A stretch of DNA of 64,000 nucleotides from Veillonella sp. CHU740. GTDB taxonomy: Bacteria > Bacillota > Negativicutes > Veillonellales > Veillonellaceae. Below the pieces are notes generated by a model, which was not told the DNA's origin, searched no databases, and was given only the letters and a program-made list of their open reading frames with translations. The stretch spans positions 62,001-126,000 of the forward strand of contig NZ_RQVD01000002.1 in assembly GCF_003992055.1 (NCBI RefSeq), in the 5' to 3' direction. The translations under genes were made by a program, and so were the position numbers. This document shows positions 33,862-44,158 of the stretch, piece by piece; positions within the stretch are counted from its first letter, which is position 1; each line of letters opens with the position of its first letter.

Positions 33862-35322
33862 TTATTTCCTCTTAAATGTTAATACCACTTCTTTACCATC
33901 TTTTACAATCGTTGTAGAACGTGTTCCTGTGCTATCCTTTATATCTTCTTGCTTATCTTTATGTTTCTTATCTTTTTTCTTATCTTTTTGTTTCTTATCT
34001 TTTTCTTTCTTATCTTTTTTCTTGTCTTTATTATCTTTCTTACTTTGAGATGCTTTTGTCTTTGTTTCTTGTTTTTCTAACTTTTCCAAAGCACTAGGTT
34101 CAGTCTGTTTCACACCATCTTTGTGATACACGCTGTCTAACGCATAACTAATAACCGGCCATGCTTCTGGTGATTCAAATCCTTTCCTCCAGGCGGCTAC
34201 ACCAGCTAAATTAAGATCATTCACGATTGACATTTTATAGCTTAACGATTGAGGATCTTCAAACCAAATTTTAGTAATAGACCCTTCATATGGTTTTGTT
34301 TCATCATATATACCATATGTACCATTCGTATTAGTGAAAGTTACATAATTAGCTTTTAGCTTATCATCCCAACGTATTGCCTCTTTAAAAGTTTCTTCTA
34401 ATGCTAATGCTTTCGTCATAGCCAAAGTTTTACCTTTAGCTCTCCCTTGCCAAGAACCTTTTACCGGAATAGTCCATTCTCTCATATAAAATGGCACCCC
34501 TAAGATAAGTTTTGAGTTAGGTACTTCTGACAATACTGTTTCTGCATGGTTTCGAACCCATGGATAGGATGCTACTGGACCTGCCTTATCACTGGATGCC
34601 CAAGTTTCATCATAGGCCATAAGTATCACATAATCTACGGAGTCCGCGTAGCTTTTACGATCATAGGACTTAGACCAATTCTCACTGTCTGAATATCCTG
34701 TAATATCAATAGATGAATATAAGTTATTATCACGTAATCCTTTGGCCAGAAAATCAACAAACTTTGCCATCTGCGCTTTATCTTTGTAATGGATATTTTC
34801 AAAGTCAAAATTGTACCCATCATATCCATATTCAACAGCATAATTCACAAGCCCTTGTTTATACCGTTCCCATAGAGATTCATTTTTTAATATTTTACTT
34901 GTCAAATCAGGATTAAACTGATTTGTAATTAAGGGCCATACTCGATATCCTTTGTTCGTGTATTCTTTAACATATTCATAGGATAACTTAGAACTTTCTT
35001 TTAATCCTTTTAGCTCCAATTCAAACCAGCTAGGCGAGATAATTGATGTACCAGACTGTACATACTTACCTTCATACTTTGGTTCAGATACAAAAGGATC
35101 AAATACTATCGTAATCGGCAATGTTATCTCTTGTCTTACAGGAACATGCAGCATATGTCCCTTATATTGTACCTTCTTAACATCTGTTCCTACTTGTACA
35201 GTTTCCTGTGAAGCTTGACCGTAAGGAATATGAATCATTGCTTCTACTTGGTGATATCCTCCTACTACAACCCAAAGAGATACACCTAAGATGATACTTT
35301 TTATACACTGTATACGTTTCAT
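33862..35322 (-). CDS. Exported glycoside hydrolase family 18 protein with lysine-rich tail
   Basis: The 486-residue protein begins with a signal peptide (about 1-28, ending QVEAM) and contains a GH18 barrel (about 65-390). The catalytic motif DGYNFDFE is at 168-175 with acid E175, as in YaaH/SleL-like cell-wall glycosidases and chitinase relatives. It ends in a 60-residue tail; about 430-465 is almost only Lys, Asp and Gln (KKDKKEKDKKQKDKKKDKK). A LysM domain is not seen. The tail might bind anionic wall or lipopolysaccharide; that is inference. The ATG at 35320-35322 follows TAGGAGCTATT. Substrate may be peptidoglycan, but activity is untested. The gene is divergent from lgt. Confidence 0.85.
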   Translation of the reverse strand: MKRIQCIKSIILGVSLWVVVGGYHQVEAMIHIPYGQASQETVQVGTDVKKVQYKGHMLHVPVRQEITLPITIVFDPFVSEPKYEGKYVQSGTSIISPSWFELELKGLKESSKLSYEYVKEYTNKGYRVWPLITNQFNPDLTSKILKNESLWERYKQGLVNYAVEYGYDGYNFDFENIHYKDKAQMAKFVDFLAKGLRDNNLYSSIDITGYSDSENWSKSYDRKSYADSVDYVILMAYDETWASSDKAGPVASYPWVRNHAETVLSEVPNSKLILGVPFYMREWTIPVKGSWQGRAKGKTLAMTKALALEETFKEAIRWDDKLKANYVTFTNTNGTYGIYDETKPYEGSITKIWFEDPQSLSYKMSIVNDLNLAGVAAWRKGFESPEAWPVISYALDSVYHKDGVKQTEPSALEKLEKQETKTKASQSKKDNKDKKKDKKEKDKKQKDKKKDKKHKDKQEDIKDSTGTRSTTIVKDGKEVVLTFKRK

Positions 35323-35556
35323 AATAGCTCCTATCAGCATACAATTCCGTATGCATCTACACCGTTGTTCTTTAACTAATTATAAGCTCATTAAATATTT
35401 CGTAATCTATCATTCTTTTATTGAAAGTATATATAGTTCCCAAACTGGATAACTAGTATATTATACCATAGATAGAAACACTATATCTAAAATATCCACA
35501 ACTTTATTATAAAACTATCAATATAATCATTAGAAACATAGAGTCTTCTATCGTAA

Positions 35557-35584
35557 TTACAGACATTTTATGATACACTACAAT
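35557..35584 (+). promoter_or_regulatory. Possible promoter of lgt
   Basis: TTACAG at 35557-35562 and TACAAT at 35579-35584, 16 bases apart, lie about 50 bases upstream of lgt. The remainder of the AT-rich 292-bp divergent space (35341-35633) shows no further clear site. Confidence 0.35.
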
Positions 35585-35633
35585 GGTAGGATATATCGTA
35601 ATACTATAAACAGAAAATATAAAAGGAGGATGT

Positions 35634-36446
35634 ATGCATCAATATTTATTCTTTATAGGAGAGTTTCCTATTCGCGCCTATGGTCTATTATTGGCATTAG
35701 GTATTATTAGTGCCGCCATTGTGGGCTATTTTATTATGAAAAAAGATGGCCGTGGTTGGGAAACGCACATGGTTGACTTTACGATTACTGTTGCTATTGC
35801 CGGGATCATCGGTGCTCGCTTATGGGATGTATTCTTCTTCGATTGGGGATACTACCATAATCATATATTAGAAATCCCCTATGTATGGCAAGGTGGTATG
35901 GCTATCCAAGGTGGCGTGTTATTAGGTGCTATAGCAGGTATCTATTATTTAAAAAAACACAATGTGGATCCTTGGGCATTCGCTGATCTATTTGCTCCAG
36001 CACTCATGGTTGGTCAGTCTGTGGGACGTATGGCCAATCTAATGAATGGTGATGCCTTTGGACATCCAACAGGTGGTAATTATGGCATCATTTATCCAGA
36101 GACTACTCTAGCCTATCGCACATATGGTAATCAACCCCTATGGCCAGCAGAGATTTGGGAAGGTCAAATCGATATCATTTTATTTGTCATTTTATTATTA
36201 GCAAATGTATTCCCTCACAAAAAGGGTCAAATCTTTTGCCTATATGCCTTCTTATATTCTGGGTTGCGCTTCTTCCTAGAATTCTTACGAGGTGACTATG
36301 TCAACTTAACCTTGGGATTTAAATCTGCACAAATTACTAGTTTAATTGTAATGGCTATATCATTTGGGATCTGGCTATATCTACACTATAAAGGAACAAC
36401 AGATACACATGTATTCCCTACAGTGAAAGGCAAAAAACAAAAATAA
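35634..36446 (+). CDS. lgt: Prolipoprotein diacylglyceryl transferase
   Basis: Lgt moves a diacylglyceryl group from phosphatidylglycerol to the lipobox cysteine of prelipoproteins, in the inner membrane. The 270-residue protein has about seven membrane spans and the signature segment VGRMANLMNGDAFGHPT (residues about 131-147), which corresponds to GRxGNFxNxExxG; the last spans include FYSGLRFFLEFLRGD. AAAGGAGGATGT precedes the ATG. It is transcribed alone, opposite to its neighbours, and ends at the shared terminator at 36450-36491. The substrate-binding lipoprotein at 17682-18632 is one expected client. Confidence 0.95.
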   Translation: MHQYLFFIGEFPIRAYGLLLALGIISAAIVGYFIMKKDGRGWETHMVDFTITVAIAGIIGARLWDVFFFDWGYYHNHILEIPYVWQGGMAIQGGVLLGAIAGIYYLKKHNVDPWAFADLFAPALMVGQSVGRMANLMNGDAFGHPTGGNYGIIYPETTLAYRTYGNQPLWPAEIWEGQIDIILFVILLLANVFPHKKGQIFCLYAFLYSGLRFFLEFLRGDYVNLTLGFKSAQITSLIVMAISFGIWLYLHYKGTTDTHVFPTVKGKKQK

Positions 36447-36449
36447 TAC

Positions 36450-36491
36450 AAAGAGGAAAGGATGTATATAACAACACCTTTCCTCTTTTTC
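36450..36491. terminator. Bidirectional terminator between lgt and trmFO
   Basis: AAAGAGGAAAGG pairs with CCTTTCCTCTTT, followed by T on the plus strand and by TTTGT on the minus strand. Confidence 0.85.
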
Positions 36492-36495
36492 TTAT

Positions 36496-37815
36496 CTAAG
36501 ACAATACGTCTTCTGCTGTAATTAATGCATCTAATTCTTCTAACGCACGTTGCGCAATCAATGCATTCTTTTCTTTTTTCTTACGTACTTTTGCCCCCCA
36601 AGGTTCCATAATACCAAAATTTATATTCATAGGTTGGAAGTTCGATCCTTCATAGGCACTAATATAGTGGCTTAATCCACCTAATGCTGTTGTTTTAGGG
36701 AACGTAACAAACTCTTTTCCACGAAGCATACGAGCTATTTGAATGGCTGCCATCATACCTGCTGCGGCTGATTCTAAATATCCTTCTACACCTGTCATTT
36801 GACCGGCAAAGAACAAACGAGTATCCGACTTTAATTGAAATGCATGATTCAATAACTCAGGAGAATTGATGTACGTATTACGATGCATCACGCCATAACG
36901 AATGAACTCTGCATTTTCTAGCCCTGGAATCATTTGGAAGACTCTCTTTTGCTCTCCCCATTTTAAATGGGTTTGAAAGCCCACTAAATTATACATAGTA
37001 GCTTCTTTATTTTCTTTACGTAATTGTACCACTGCATGCCACTCAATATTGTTCCGAGGATCTACAAGCCCTACTGGTTTTAATGGTCCATATCGCAATG
37101 TATCCACCCCACGGGATGCCATAATTTCAACCGGCATACAGCCTTCAAAATAGATTTCTTTTTCAAAGTCTTTTGGTTGCACCACATCAGCTGTAGTTAA
37201 GGCTTCATAAAAAGCATCATATTCTTCTTTTGTCATAGGACAGTTCAAATAATCTGCATCACCTTTATCATATCGGGATGCGGCAAATACTTTGTCATAA
37301 TTCAATGACTCAGCTGTAACTATCGGTGCTGCAGCATCATAGAAGTAAAAATCCTTTGATCCTGTTAAGGCTTTGATTTTAGCCCCTAAAGCTTCAGATG
37401 TTAATGGACCACTAGCAAAGATGACAATTCCTTCTGTTGGAATCTCAGTCACTTCTTCATGAATCACTGTGATTAATGGGTGTTCTTTGATACGTGTTGT
37501 GACTCTTTCACTAAAGGCATGACGATCTACGGCCAAGGCACCACCTGCTGGTACCTGTGTGGCATCCGCAGATTCCATAATCAAGGAATCTAGACGACGC
37601 ATTTCTTCTTTTAAAAGACCTACTGCATTTTCAATCGTATTCGCCCGAAGCGAGTTAGAACACACGAGCTCTGCAAATTGATCGGTATGATGTGCCGGTG
37701 AAGAGACTTTAGGGCGCATTTCATATAAATGTACTGGAATCCCTCGTTTAGCCAGTTGATACGCCGCCTCTGATCCAGCCAGACCAGCGCCAATAATAGT
37801 TACATATTCATTCAT
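36496..37815 (-). CDS. trmFO: tRNA (uracil-5-)-methyltransferase TrmFO (folate/FAD-dependent)
   Basis: TrmFO makes m5U54 in tRNA using methylenetetrahydrofolate and FAD. The 439 residues open with the dinucleotide motif [15 protein letters not shown] (about 7-21), then the conserved [11 protein letters not shown] with the cysteine near 53 and [14 protein letters not shown]. The C-terminal FAD segment [18 protein letters not shown] is present. The ATG overlaps the stop of topA by 4 bases (ATGA), implying coupling. The order dprA-topA-trmFO is a known Firmicute arrangement. Confidence 0.96.
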   Translation of the reverse strand: MNEYVTIIGAGLAGSEAAYQLAKRGIPVHLYEMRPKVSSPAHHTDQFAELVCSNSLRANTIENAVGLLKEEMRRLDSLIMESADATQVPAGGALAVDRHAFSERVTTRIKEHPLITVIHEEVTEIPTEGIVIFASGPLTSEALGAKIKALTGSKDFYFYDAAAPIVTAESLNYDKVFAASRYDKGDADYLNCPMTKEEYDAFYEALTTADVVQPKDFEKEIYFEGCMPVEIMASRGVDTLRYGPLKPVGLVDPRNNIEWHAVVQLRKENKEATMYNLVGFQTHLKWGEQKRVFQMIPGLENAEFIRYGVMHRNTYINSPELLNHAFQLKSDTRLFFAGQMTGVEGYLESAAAGMMAAIQIARMLRGKEFVTFPKTTALGGLSHYISAYEGSNFQPMNINFGIMEPWGAKVRKKKEKNALIAQRALEELDALITAEDVLS

Positions 37816-40061
37816 TCTTTATCTTCTTTCTTTGTTCTAGGTTTACGTTTTGGTCTAGTTTCGCAGTCTGCATTAGAGCAAAACTGTTTCGTCGTACCAT
37901 TTTTATATACTTTTTCAGCCATTAAGCTACCGCAAACGGGGCAGGTTGCATTGATTGGTTTATCCCACATCGTAAAGTCACAGTCTGGGTACCCTTCACA
38001 CCCATAAAACAGACGACCACGTTTTGATTTGCGCTCTAAAATCTCATGTTTTTTACACTTAGGGCACATGACGCCTGTGCTAACGGTAATGGATTTAATA
38101 TTTCGGCAATTTGGATAGTTTGAACATGCCAAATATTTACCATATGGGCCTAGTTTATATACCATATCATGGCCACATTTTTCACAAAGAATCCCACTTT
38201 TTTCTGCCTCAATTTGTATTTTTTCAGCAGACTCAGCCTCATATAATTCTTTTTCAAATCCTTCGTAAAATTTATGAATAACAGCTTCATAAAAATTGGT
38301 ACCTTGTGCAATATGGTCTAAATCTTCTTCCATAGAAGCCGTAAACTTTGTATTAATGAACTCTCCAAAATGGGACGTCAAAAACTCTACCACAGCAAAT
38401 CCTAACTCTGTAGGTATAAATTGTTTATCCTTACGCTCTACATAATTTCGTTTTAAGATCGTGTCAATTGTGGCTGCATATGTACTTGGACGTCCAATAC
38501 CTTGTTCCTCCAACACTTTTATAAGGCCAGCCTCTGAATATCGACTTGGTGGTTGTGTAAAATGTTGAACTCCATCCATAGAAATAGGTTCTACTATGTC
38601 TCCCTCTGCAAAATGCGGCAACATATGGTCCTCTTCTTTTTTAGTGTCCTCATAAACCTCTGTGAACCCCGCAAATAATACACGACTCCCAGTAGTTTTT
38701 AATGTATAGTCATCTATTTCAAATTGTACTGTCACCGTTTCATTTTTTTGTGGTGCCATTTGGCTAGCTAAAAAACGATTCCAAATTAATGTATACAACT
38801 TTAATTCATCACTGGTTAAATAAGAAGCTACCGCTTTAGGTGGTAGTTCTAACATAGTAGGGCGAATGGCTTCATGTGCATCTTGAGCATTAGCTTTTGT
38901 GCCAAATATATTCGGTTTTGATGGATAAAAATCTGGTCCAAATGTTTTTAGAATATATGATTTAGCTGCCTGTTGCATATCTTTTGAAACCCTTGTGGAG
39001 TCAGTACGCATATAAGTAATCAATCCCACATGGCCATAGCCACCAATTTCTTTACCTTCATACAAATGTTGCGCTGCTGCCATCACACGCTTAGCATTCA
39101 TATTTAGCTTACGTACACCATCTTGTTGCATCGTGGATGTCGTAAAAGGGGCTGGCGCTTTTCTACTACGCTGACGTGTTTCTACAGTTCGAACAGTCGC
39201 CTTTCTATCGCGAATATCTTCTAAAACTGCAGTGCTTTCTTCTTCATTAGAGATACTTAATTTATCTTCCCCTTTATGCGTCACTACTACGTCAAACGTT
39301 TCTTTGGTACTTGTCTTATACTGACCTTCTATGGTCCAATATTCTTCTGGTACAAAGGCCTGTATCTCTCGTTCACGATCACAAATAATCCGTACTGCTA
39401 CTGATTGTACTCGACCAGCACTAAGACCTTTACAAATTTTTTTCCACAATAAAGGGCTTAATTTGTAGCCTACAATTCTATCTAACACACGACGCGCTTG
39501 TTGCGCATCAACCATATGCATATCAATAGGTCTAGGATGCTCCATTGCCTCTTGAATAGCATGTTTAGTAATCTCATTAAAAGTAACACGACATGGTGTA
39601 GTTCCATCCATATTTAAAATATGGGCCAAATGCCACGATATAGCCTCTCCTTCACGGTCAGGGTCAGTGGCCAAATAGATAGCTTTTGCTTTATCTGCTT
39701 CTTTACGCAAATCTTCGATCACTGCTTTTCTACCTGGTACATTTAAATAGCGTGGTAAGAATCCATTTCCAATAGATACACCCATTTGCATCTTAGGTAA
39801 GTCTCGCAGATGCCCCATACTTGCTTTGACCACATAGTCTTCACCAAGAAACTTTTCAATTGTATTTGACTTGGCAGGTGATTCCACAATAATCAACGTT
39901 TTACCTTCATCATTATAAGCTCTTGTAGCCTCCATCGTGATAGGCTCAGGACGCATCACCAAAGGTCTAGGCTCTGGTGCTTTTGTGCGCTGTTTTGCAT
40001 CTGTAGTTGTCTCTTTATCTTTTTGTTTCGTTCCCGTCACAAAGGATCTAGTAATGGCCAA
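37812..40061 (-). CDS. topA: DNA topoisomerase I
   Basis: This type IA topoisomerase relaxes negative supercoils. The 749 residues have the Toprim motifs VESPAK (59-64) and ATDPDREGE (131-139), the active tyrosine Y350 in [12 protein letters not shown], and three C-terminal four-cysteine zinc fingers (CEKCG, CPKCK, CPVCG starts). About 50 residues precede the Toprim domain, a basic and proline-rich extension beyond the usual start. The start codon appears to be TTG at 40059-40061 behind GAGGAGG at a 9-base spacing; no ATG in frame lies nearby upstream. It follows dprA after 15 bp and overlaps trmFO. Confidence 0.95.
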   Translation of the reverse strand: MAITRSFVTGTKQKDKETTTDAKQRTKAPEPRPLVMRPEPITMEATRAYNDEGKTLIIVESPAKSNTIEKFLGEDYVVKASMGHLRDLPKMQMGVSIGNGFLPRYLNVPGRKAVIEDLRKEADKAKAIYLATDPDREGEAISWHLAHILNMDGTTPCRVTFNEITKHAIQEAMEHPRPIDMHMVDAQQARRVLDRIVGYKLSPLLWKKICKGLSAGRVQSVAVRIICDREREIQAFVPEEYWTIEGQYKTSTKETFDVVVTHKGEDKLSISNEEESTAVLEDIRDRKATVRTVETRQRSRKAPAPFTTSTMQQDGVRKLNMNAKRVMAAAQHLYEGKEIGGYGHVGLITYMRTDSTRVSKDMQQAAKSYILKTFGPDFYPSKPNIFGTKANAQDAHEAIRPTMLELPPKAVASYLTSDELKLYTLIWNRFLASQMAPQKNETVTVQFEIDDYTLKTTGSRVLFAGFTEVYEDTKKEEDHMLPHFAEGDIVEPISMDGVQHFTQPPSRYSEAGLIKVLEEQGIGRPSTYAATIDTILKRNYVERKDKQFIPTELGFAVVEFLTSHFGEFINTKFTASMEEDLDHIAQGTNFYEAVIHKFYEGFEKELYEAESAEKIQIEAEKSGILCEKCGHDMVYKLGPYGKYLACSNYPNCRNIKSITVSTGVMCPKCKKHEILERKSKRGRLFYGCEGYPDCDFTMWDKPINATCPVCGSLMAEKVYKNGTTKQFCSNADCETRPKRKPRTKKEDKE

Positions 40062-40076
40062 GAATCATTTCCTCCT

Positions 40077-41180
40077 CTAAACTTGAATGACATACCCTTG
40101 AGCGGTATGCATAATCAACTTTTTGAGCTCTAATTGTAACAACAAACTATGAAGAGAAGATAAAGTGTACCCTGTGCTTCCTATCAATTCCTCAATAGTA
40201 GTGACACCACTTGGATTCATAGAAGACAATATTACTTGTTCTTCATCATTCATATGACATTCTTTGCTACCCTCCATGTTACTATACTTTGTGGCCTTTT
40301 GCCAACCATATTCATGCATGACTTGTTCAGGATCTGTTAAAACAGTAGCACCTTGTTGGATTAACCAGTGGTTACCATCACAGGTATGCGTCAATACATT
40401 TCCTGGTATAGTAAATACATCTCTACCTTCATTGATAGCCATATCTGCGGTGATGAGAGATCCACTGCTCGCCTTTGCTTCCACCACAATAGTACCTCTT
40501 GTCATACCGCTAATAATTCGATTCCGCAGAGGAAAATGATGTGCTTTAGCTTGTATATGCGGTCCATATTCTGATAATAATAAACCCTCATTATCTAAAA
40601 TCTCTAAAAATAACGAGCGATTACTCCTTGGATACACCACATTGAGACCACATCCCATAACAGCTATCGTTGGAGTCTGACCCTGTAATGCGCCTTCGTG
40701 ACTTGCCCGATCAATCCCCATAGCCCCACCGCTAACAATAATTACACCAAGATTCGATAAGGATCTACCAAAATATCGAGCTACTTGTACACCATAGGTA
40801 GAGCATTTTCTAGCTCCTACCATGGCGATAGATTTCTCCATAGATGTTAATACTTCTATATTCCCTCTTCCATAAAGCACCATTGGACTATGGTAGATTT
40901 CTAACAAAGATGAAGGATACATAGACGATTCTCTTGTAATAACCTGTATATTATATCGTTCTAAATCTTCTTCTAATTGTTGCAAATAGGTTTCATCAAT
41001 CGGCCTATGATTTTCATCGTATAATTCGTAGGTACAGCCTAAGGATGGATCAACACTATGATGAATCACATGATGCCATGCTTCCTTCGCACTTTGATAA
41101 TAGGTCAACAAATGCTCTAGGCTGGCATTACCCAATCCATTCACATGTTGTAAGGCGCTAGTATAGATTTCCTCTTTCAT
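40077..41180 (-). CDS. dprA: DNA processing protein DprA
   Basis: DprA loads RecA on incoming single-stranded DNA in natural transformation. The 367-residue protein has an N-terminal helical domain, the Rossmann-like core with VGARKCSTYG, VSGGAMGIDRASHEGAL and VVYPRSN, and a C-terminal winged-helix region (about 300-367). GGAGGGATTGTAAT precedes the ATG. It starts 1 bp after the stop of the comM reading frame. Its retention next to a frameshifted comM raises the question whether this strain is transformable. Confidence 0.95.
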   Translation of the reverse strand: MKEEIYTSALQHVNGLGNASLEHLLTYYQSAKEAWHHVIHHSVDPSLGCTYELYDENHRPIDETYLQQLEEDLERYNIQVITRESSMYPSSLLEIYHSPMVLYGRGNIEVLTSMEKSIAMVGARKCSTYGVQVARYFGRSLSNLGVIIVSGGAMGIDRASHEGALQGQTPTIAVMGCGLNVVYPRSNRSLFLEILDNEGLLLSEYGPHIQAKAHHFPLRNRIISGMTRGTIVVEAKASSGSLITADMAINEGRDVFTIPGNVLTHTCDGNHWLIQQGATVLTDPEQVMHEYGWQKATKYSNMEGSKECHMNDEEQVILSSMNPSGVTTIEELIGSTGYTLSSLHSLLLQLELKKLIMHTAQGYVIQV

Positions 41181-41181
41181 A

Positions 41182-42766
41182 TTACAATCCCTCCTGAACT
41201 TGACGATAACTCAAGGCCTCAGCAATATGATGCGGTTCAATGCAATCTGATGTTTCTAAATCAGCAATGGTTCTAGCTACCTTAATGATTCGATCATAAC
41301 TACGTAGACTTAAATGCAATGTAGTAAATGCAGAGTCTAATAATTCTTTTCCTTCCTCTGAAAGTGCTCCGAATTTTTCTATATCACCATGACTCATATG
41401 AGCATTGACCTGGATGTTAGTTCCTTTATAGCGTTTCATTTGAATCTCCCTAGCTCGAATGACACATTCACGAATATATGACGTGGTCATAGTATCTTTA
41501 GGCCCATGTATATCTGTTAATGTAGGTCTTTCGATGGGAACGATTAAATCCATCCGATCTAAAATAGGACCCGATAAGGCTCGTTGATAGCGTTGGATCT
41601 GTGTGGCCGTACATGTACATTGATGATCTTCATTGGTGCCAAACCAACCACAAGGGCAAGGATTCATAGCCATCACAACAATGCAATCACTAGGATAGGT
41701 AGTAGCCATGCCGATTCTAGCAATATGAACCTGGCGTTCCTCTAAAGGCTGTCGTAGAACTTCTATAACAGGTCGTCGAAATTCAGGTGCTTCATCTAAA
41801 AATAAAACTCCCTTATGTGCTAGTGTGATCTCCCCTGGTCGCGGCAATTGACCACCACCAGCCATCGCGACGAGGGTGCTTGTATGATGAGGGCTCCTAA
41901 AAGGGCGTTGCTCCATTAAACGACCACGTGTTAATAATCCCATAACACTATAGATTCGACTCACTTCTAACTGCTCTTCTCGAGATAAAGGGGGTAATAA
42001 ATAGGGTAACCGTTTCGCTAACATCGTTTTTCCAGATCCAGGAGGACCAGTCATTAATAGATGATGTCCACCAGCTGCTGCAATTGCAAGAGCACGTTTC
42101 CCCATCGCCTGACCTTTTACATCACATAAGTCCAATATTTCATCATTCGTATCTTCCTTCTGTAATAATGGCTCTTCTACTACTGAAGATGACTCCATAT
42201 AGGTTTCTATATTTTCTGGACGTTGTACGACCTCTACAACTTGAGCTAATGTATTCATCCCTAGTACCGGCAATGAAGATCCGGCTTTTGCTTCGTCACT
42301 ATTTCTTTTTGGAACAATGATATCTCTAATAGTAGATATACTCTGCATGGCTTCTACCTTGTGAAATGTAGGATTTGATACACTCATCACCATAGATAAC
42401 ATACCGATTACTGGCTGTAACGAACCGTCTAATGAAAGCTCCCCTATAAACACATGTTGAGAATCAGCAACAGATCCTCTTTTCTTAGATTTGCCTTCTT
42501 CTAATACCCATCGCAATCGCTAAGTCTAAGGAAGATCCATCTTTCCGAATATGAGCAGGTGCTAGATTGACCACAATTCGTTTCATAGGAAACTCAAAAC
42601 CACCATTCTTTATGGCAGACCGAACTCGCTCTTTTGCTTCTTTTACAGATGTAGCTGGTAGCCCAACAATATCAAAACTAGGTAAGCCTGGACTAATATC
42701 AACTTCAACGGTCACAACATATCCATCTATGCCATTAATACAAACTCCATAGGTTTTTGCATACAT
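41182..42766 (-). pseudogene. comM: ComM/YifB-like Mg-chelatase-family ATPase, interrupted by a frameshift
   Basis: Two overlapping frames together make a normal-length ComM (about 505 residues). The first, from the ATG at 42766 behind AGGAGGAGTATC, covers the N-terminal domain to SSLDLAIAMGI and then stops at 42485. The second takes over from about 42510 (VLEEGKSKKRG, HVFIGELSLDG) and has the AAA+ core: GPPGSGKT, the sensor/arginine segment and the Mg-chelatase C-terminal domain to 41182. The break lies near 42503-42510; a loss of one base or gain of two would join them. ComM is a helicase that aids branch migration in transformation. A sequencing error, true mutation or programmed shift cannot be told apart here. 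Confidence 0.88.
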
Positions 42767-42783
42767 GATACTCCTCCTATCTC

Positions 42784-43140
42784 CTATAGCTTACATCCTT
42801 TCATTTGCCGTATTTGTGGTTCTCCATCCTGTGGTACATACACCTCTATAACATCAAAACGAATGTATTCATAATGAATGTCACGTGTAGCCAAAAACAT
42901 AGAAATAACGCTCCGTATATGTTGTTTCTTTTTCCAGTTTACAGCCTCACAAGGCATACCATACGTCCTACTTCTTCTTGTTTTCACTTCCACCACAATA
43001 AGCCCTGCATCTTGCATAGCAATGATATCAACTTCCCCAAAACGGTATCGTAAGTTTCTCTCCAACACTTGGTAACCATGCTTGTCTAAATACTTTGCCG
43101 CTAGCGTTTCCCCATAGCGTCCTAATTCTATATGATTCAT
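42784..43140 (-). CDS. yraN: YraN (UPF0102) family predicted endonuclease
   Basis: This 118-residue protein has the restriction-endonuclease-like fold of the UPF0102 family. The start MNHIELGRYGETLAAKYLDKHGYQVLERN and the catalytic-type residues E, D and EVK in RFGEVDIIAMQDAGLIVVEVKTRRSRTYG (about 31-60) are present. The role is unknown; Holliday-junction processing has been proposed for the family by fold similarity. AAGGAGGTAATT precedes the ATG. It lies 17 bp upstream of comM, an arrangement seen in many bacteria, and behind a possible promoter in 43141-43279 (TTAACA, 17 bases, TACATT on the minus strand). Confidence 0.93.
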   Translation of the reverse strand: MNHIELGRYGETLAAKYLDKHGYQVLERNLRYRFGEVDIIAMQDAGLIVVEVKTRRSRTYGMPCEAVNWKKKQHIRSVISMFLATRDIHYEYIRFDVIEVYVPQDGEPQIRQMKGCKL

Positions 43141-43279
43141 AATTACCTCCTTAGTTCTACCTTACTTTCATTTTGAAAGAATGTAAACATCACATACTAC
43201 ACTGTTAAGAGTGTGTAGCACTAAGAGCGTTATAATCTATTGATATATTTAAATATGAGGTTATAAATTGAATGAAAAA

Positions 43280-43320
43280 TAAAAAGCACCCTTATAAAGT
43301 CGATCTATAAGGATGCTTTG
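43280..43320 (-). terminator. Terminator of the rbgA-rnhB unit
   Basis: AAAGCA and CCTTATA pair with TATAAGG and TGCTTT, with one mismatch, followed by TTTTTATTTTT on the minus strand. It lies just after rnhB. Confidence 0.85.
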
Positions 43321-43351
43321 TATATATATATCTATTTAGTTTTACTCATGT

Positions 43352-44158
43352 CTATATATCTTCTACTGGTTTACCTGCCACAATGGATTTGATAGGTTCA
43401 AAACTATGTCGATGCAAGGGAGTAATCCCTAAGTCTTTAATAGCCTGCTTATGCACATCTGTATAATACCCTTTATGGATAGCAAAACCAAACCCTGGAT
43501 ATTCTTCGTCCATAGCTTCCATAAAGCGATCCCGTGTTACCTTTGCCACAATGGAAGCGGCCGCAATAGATGCACTTTTAGAATCCCCTTTAATCAGAGA
43601 TTCTACTGGTACCTCTAAGTCTGGTAATTTCATGGCATCAGATAGCACAGCTTCTGCCTGTACAGGCAAATTGTGTATAGCTTCGTACATGGCTTGTCGT
43701 GTAGCCTCATATATGTTCAAAGCATCGATTTTCTCTGCCTCATAAGACACACAATGTACAGCTACTGCTACCTCCATAATTTGATCAAATAAAACATCAC
43801 GCTTTTCCGGAGTCAGCTTTTTAGAATCATTTAATCCTACTAGCTTGCAATGAAGCGGTAAAATAACAGCGGCTACTGTGACAGGGCCTGCAATAGGGCC
43901 TCTACCCACTTCATCAACACCAGCTACTAAAAATTTTCCTTCTTCATAAAAACTTCCTTCATAGGTGTACATAGCTTCCAAACGTTGTTGCTCTTCTAAG
44001 ACTTTTTTCTGCTTTCGTAAATACACACCAGCTGCGTGTTTCACAGATTCACGAGAATCTTCTAATGCCCATTGTACATAATCAAAAGGGCATTCACCTT
44101 GCAATAGATTTTTAATATCTTTAACTTTAAGTTCCTGAAACTCACTCTTCGTCAACAT
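43352..44158 (-). CDS. rnhB: Ribonuclease HII
   Basis: RNase HII removes ribonucleotides from DNA and primer RNA. The 268-residue protein has a helical N-terminal extension of about 70 residues, as in Bacillus RNase HII, and then the catalytic AGVDEVGRGPIAGPV with D82 and E83, the NDSKKL motif and the later aspartates in LSDAMKLPDL. The ATG at 44156-44158 follows GAGGAGCCGTACT; the longer frame begins inside rbgA. The chosen start overlaps the end of rbgA by 17 bp. The pair rbgA-rnhB is conserved in Firmicutes. Confidence 0.95.
   Translation of the reverse strand: MLTKSEFQELKVKDIKNLLQGECPFDYVQWALEDSRESVKHAAGVYLRKQKKVLEEQQRLEAMYTYEGSFYEEGKFLVAGVDEVGRGPIAGPVTVAAVILPLHCKLVGLNDSKKLTPEKRDVLFDQIMEVAVAVHCVSYEAEKIDALNIYEATRQAMYEAIHNLPVQAEAVLSDAMKLPDLEVPVESLIKGDSKSASIAAASIVAKVTRDRFMEAMDEEYPGFGFAIHKGYYTDVHKQAIKDLGITPLHRHSFEPIKSIVAGKPVEDI

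Noticed and set aside
33940-34060. Repeated TTTTTCTTATCTTT-like units suggesting a repeat array
   Set aside because: They are the Lys/Asp codons of the GH18 tail. Units are irregular and there are no spacers, so this is not CRISPR.
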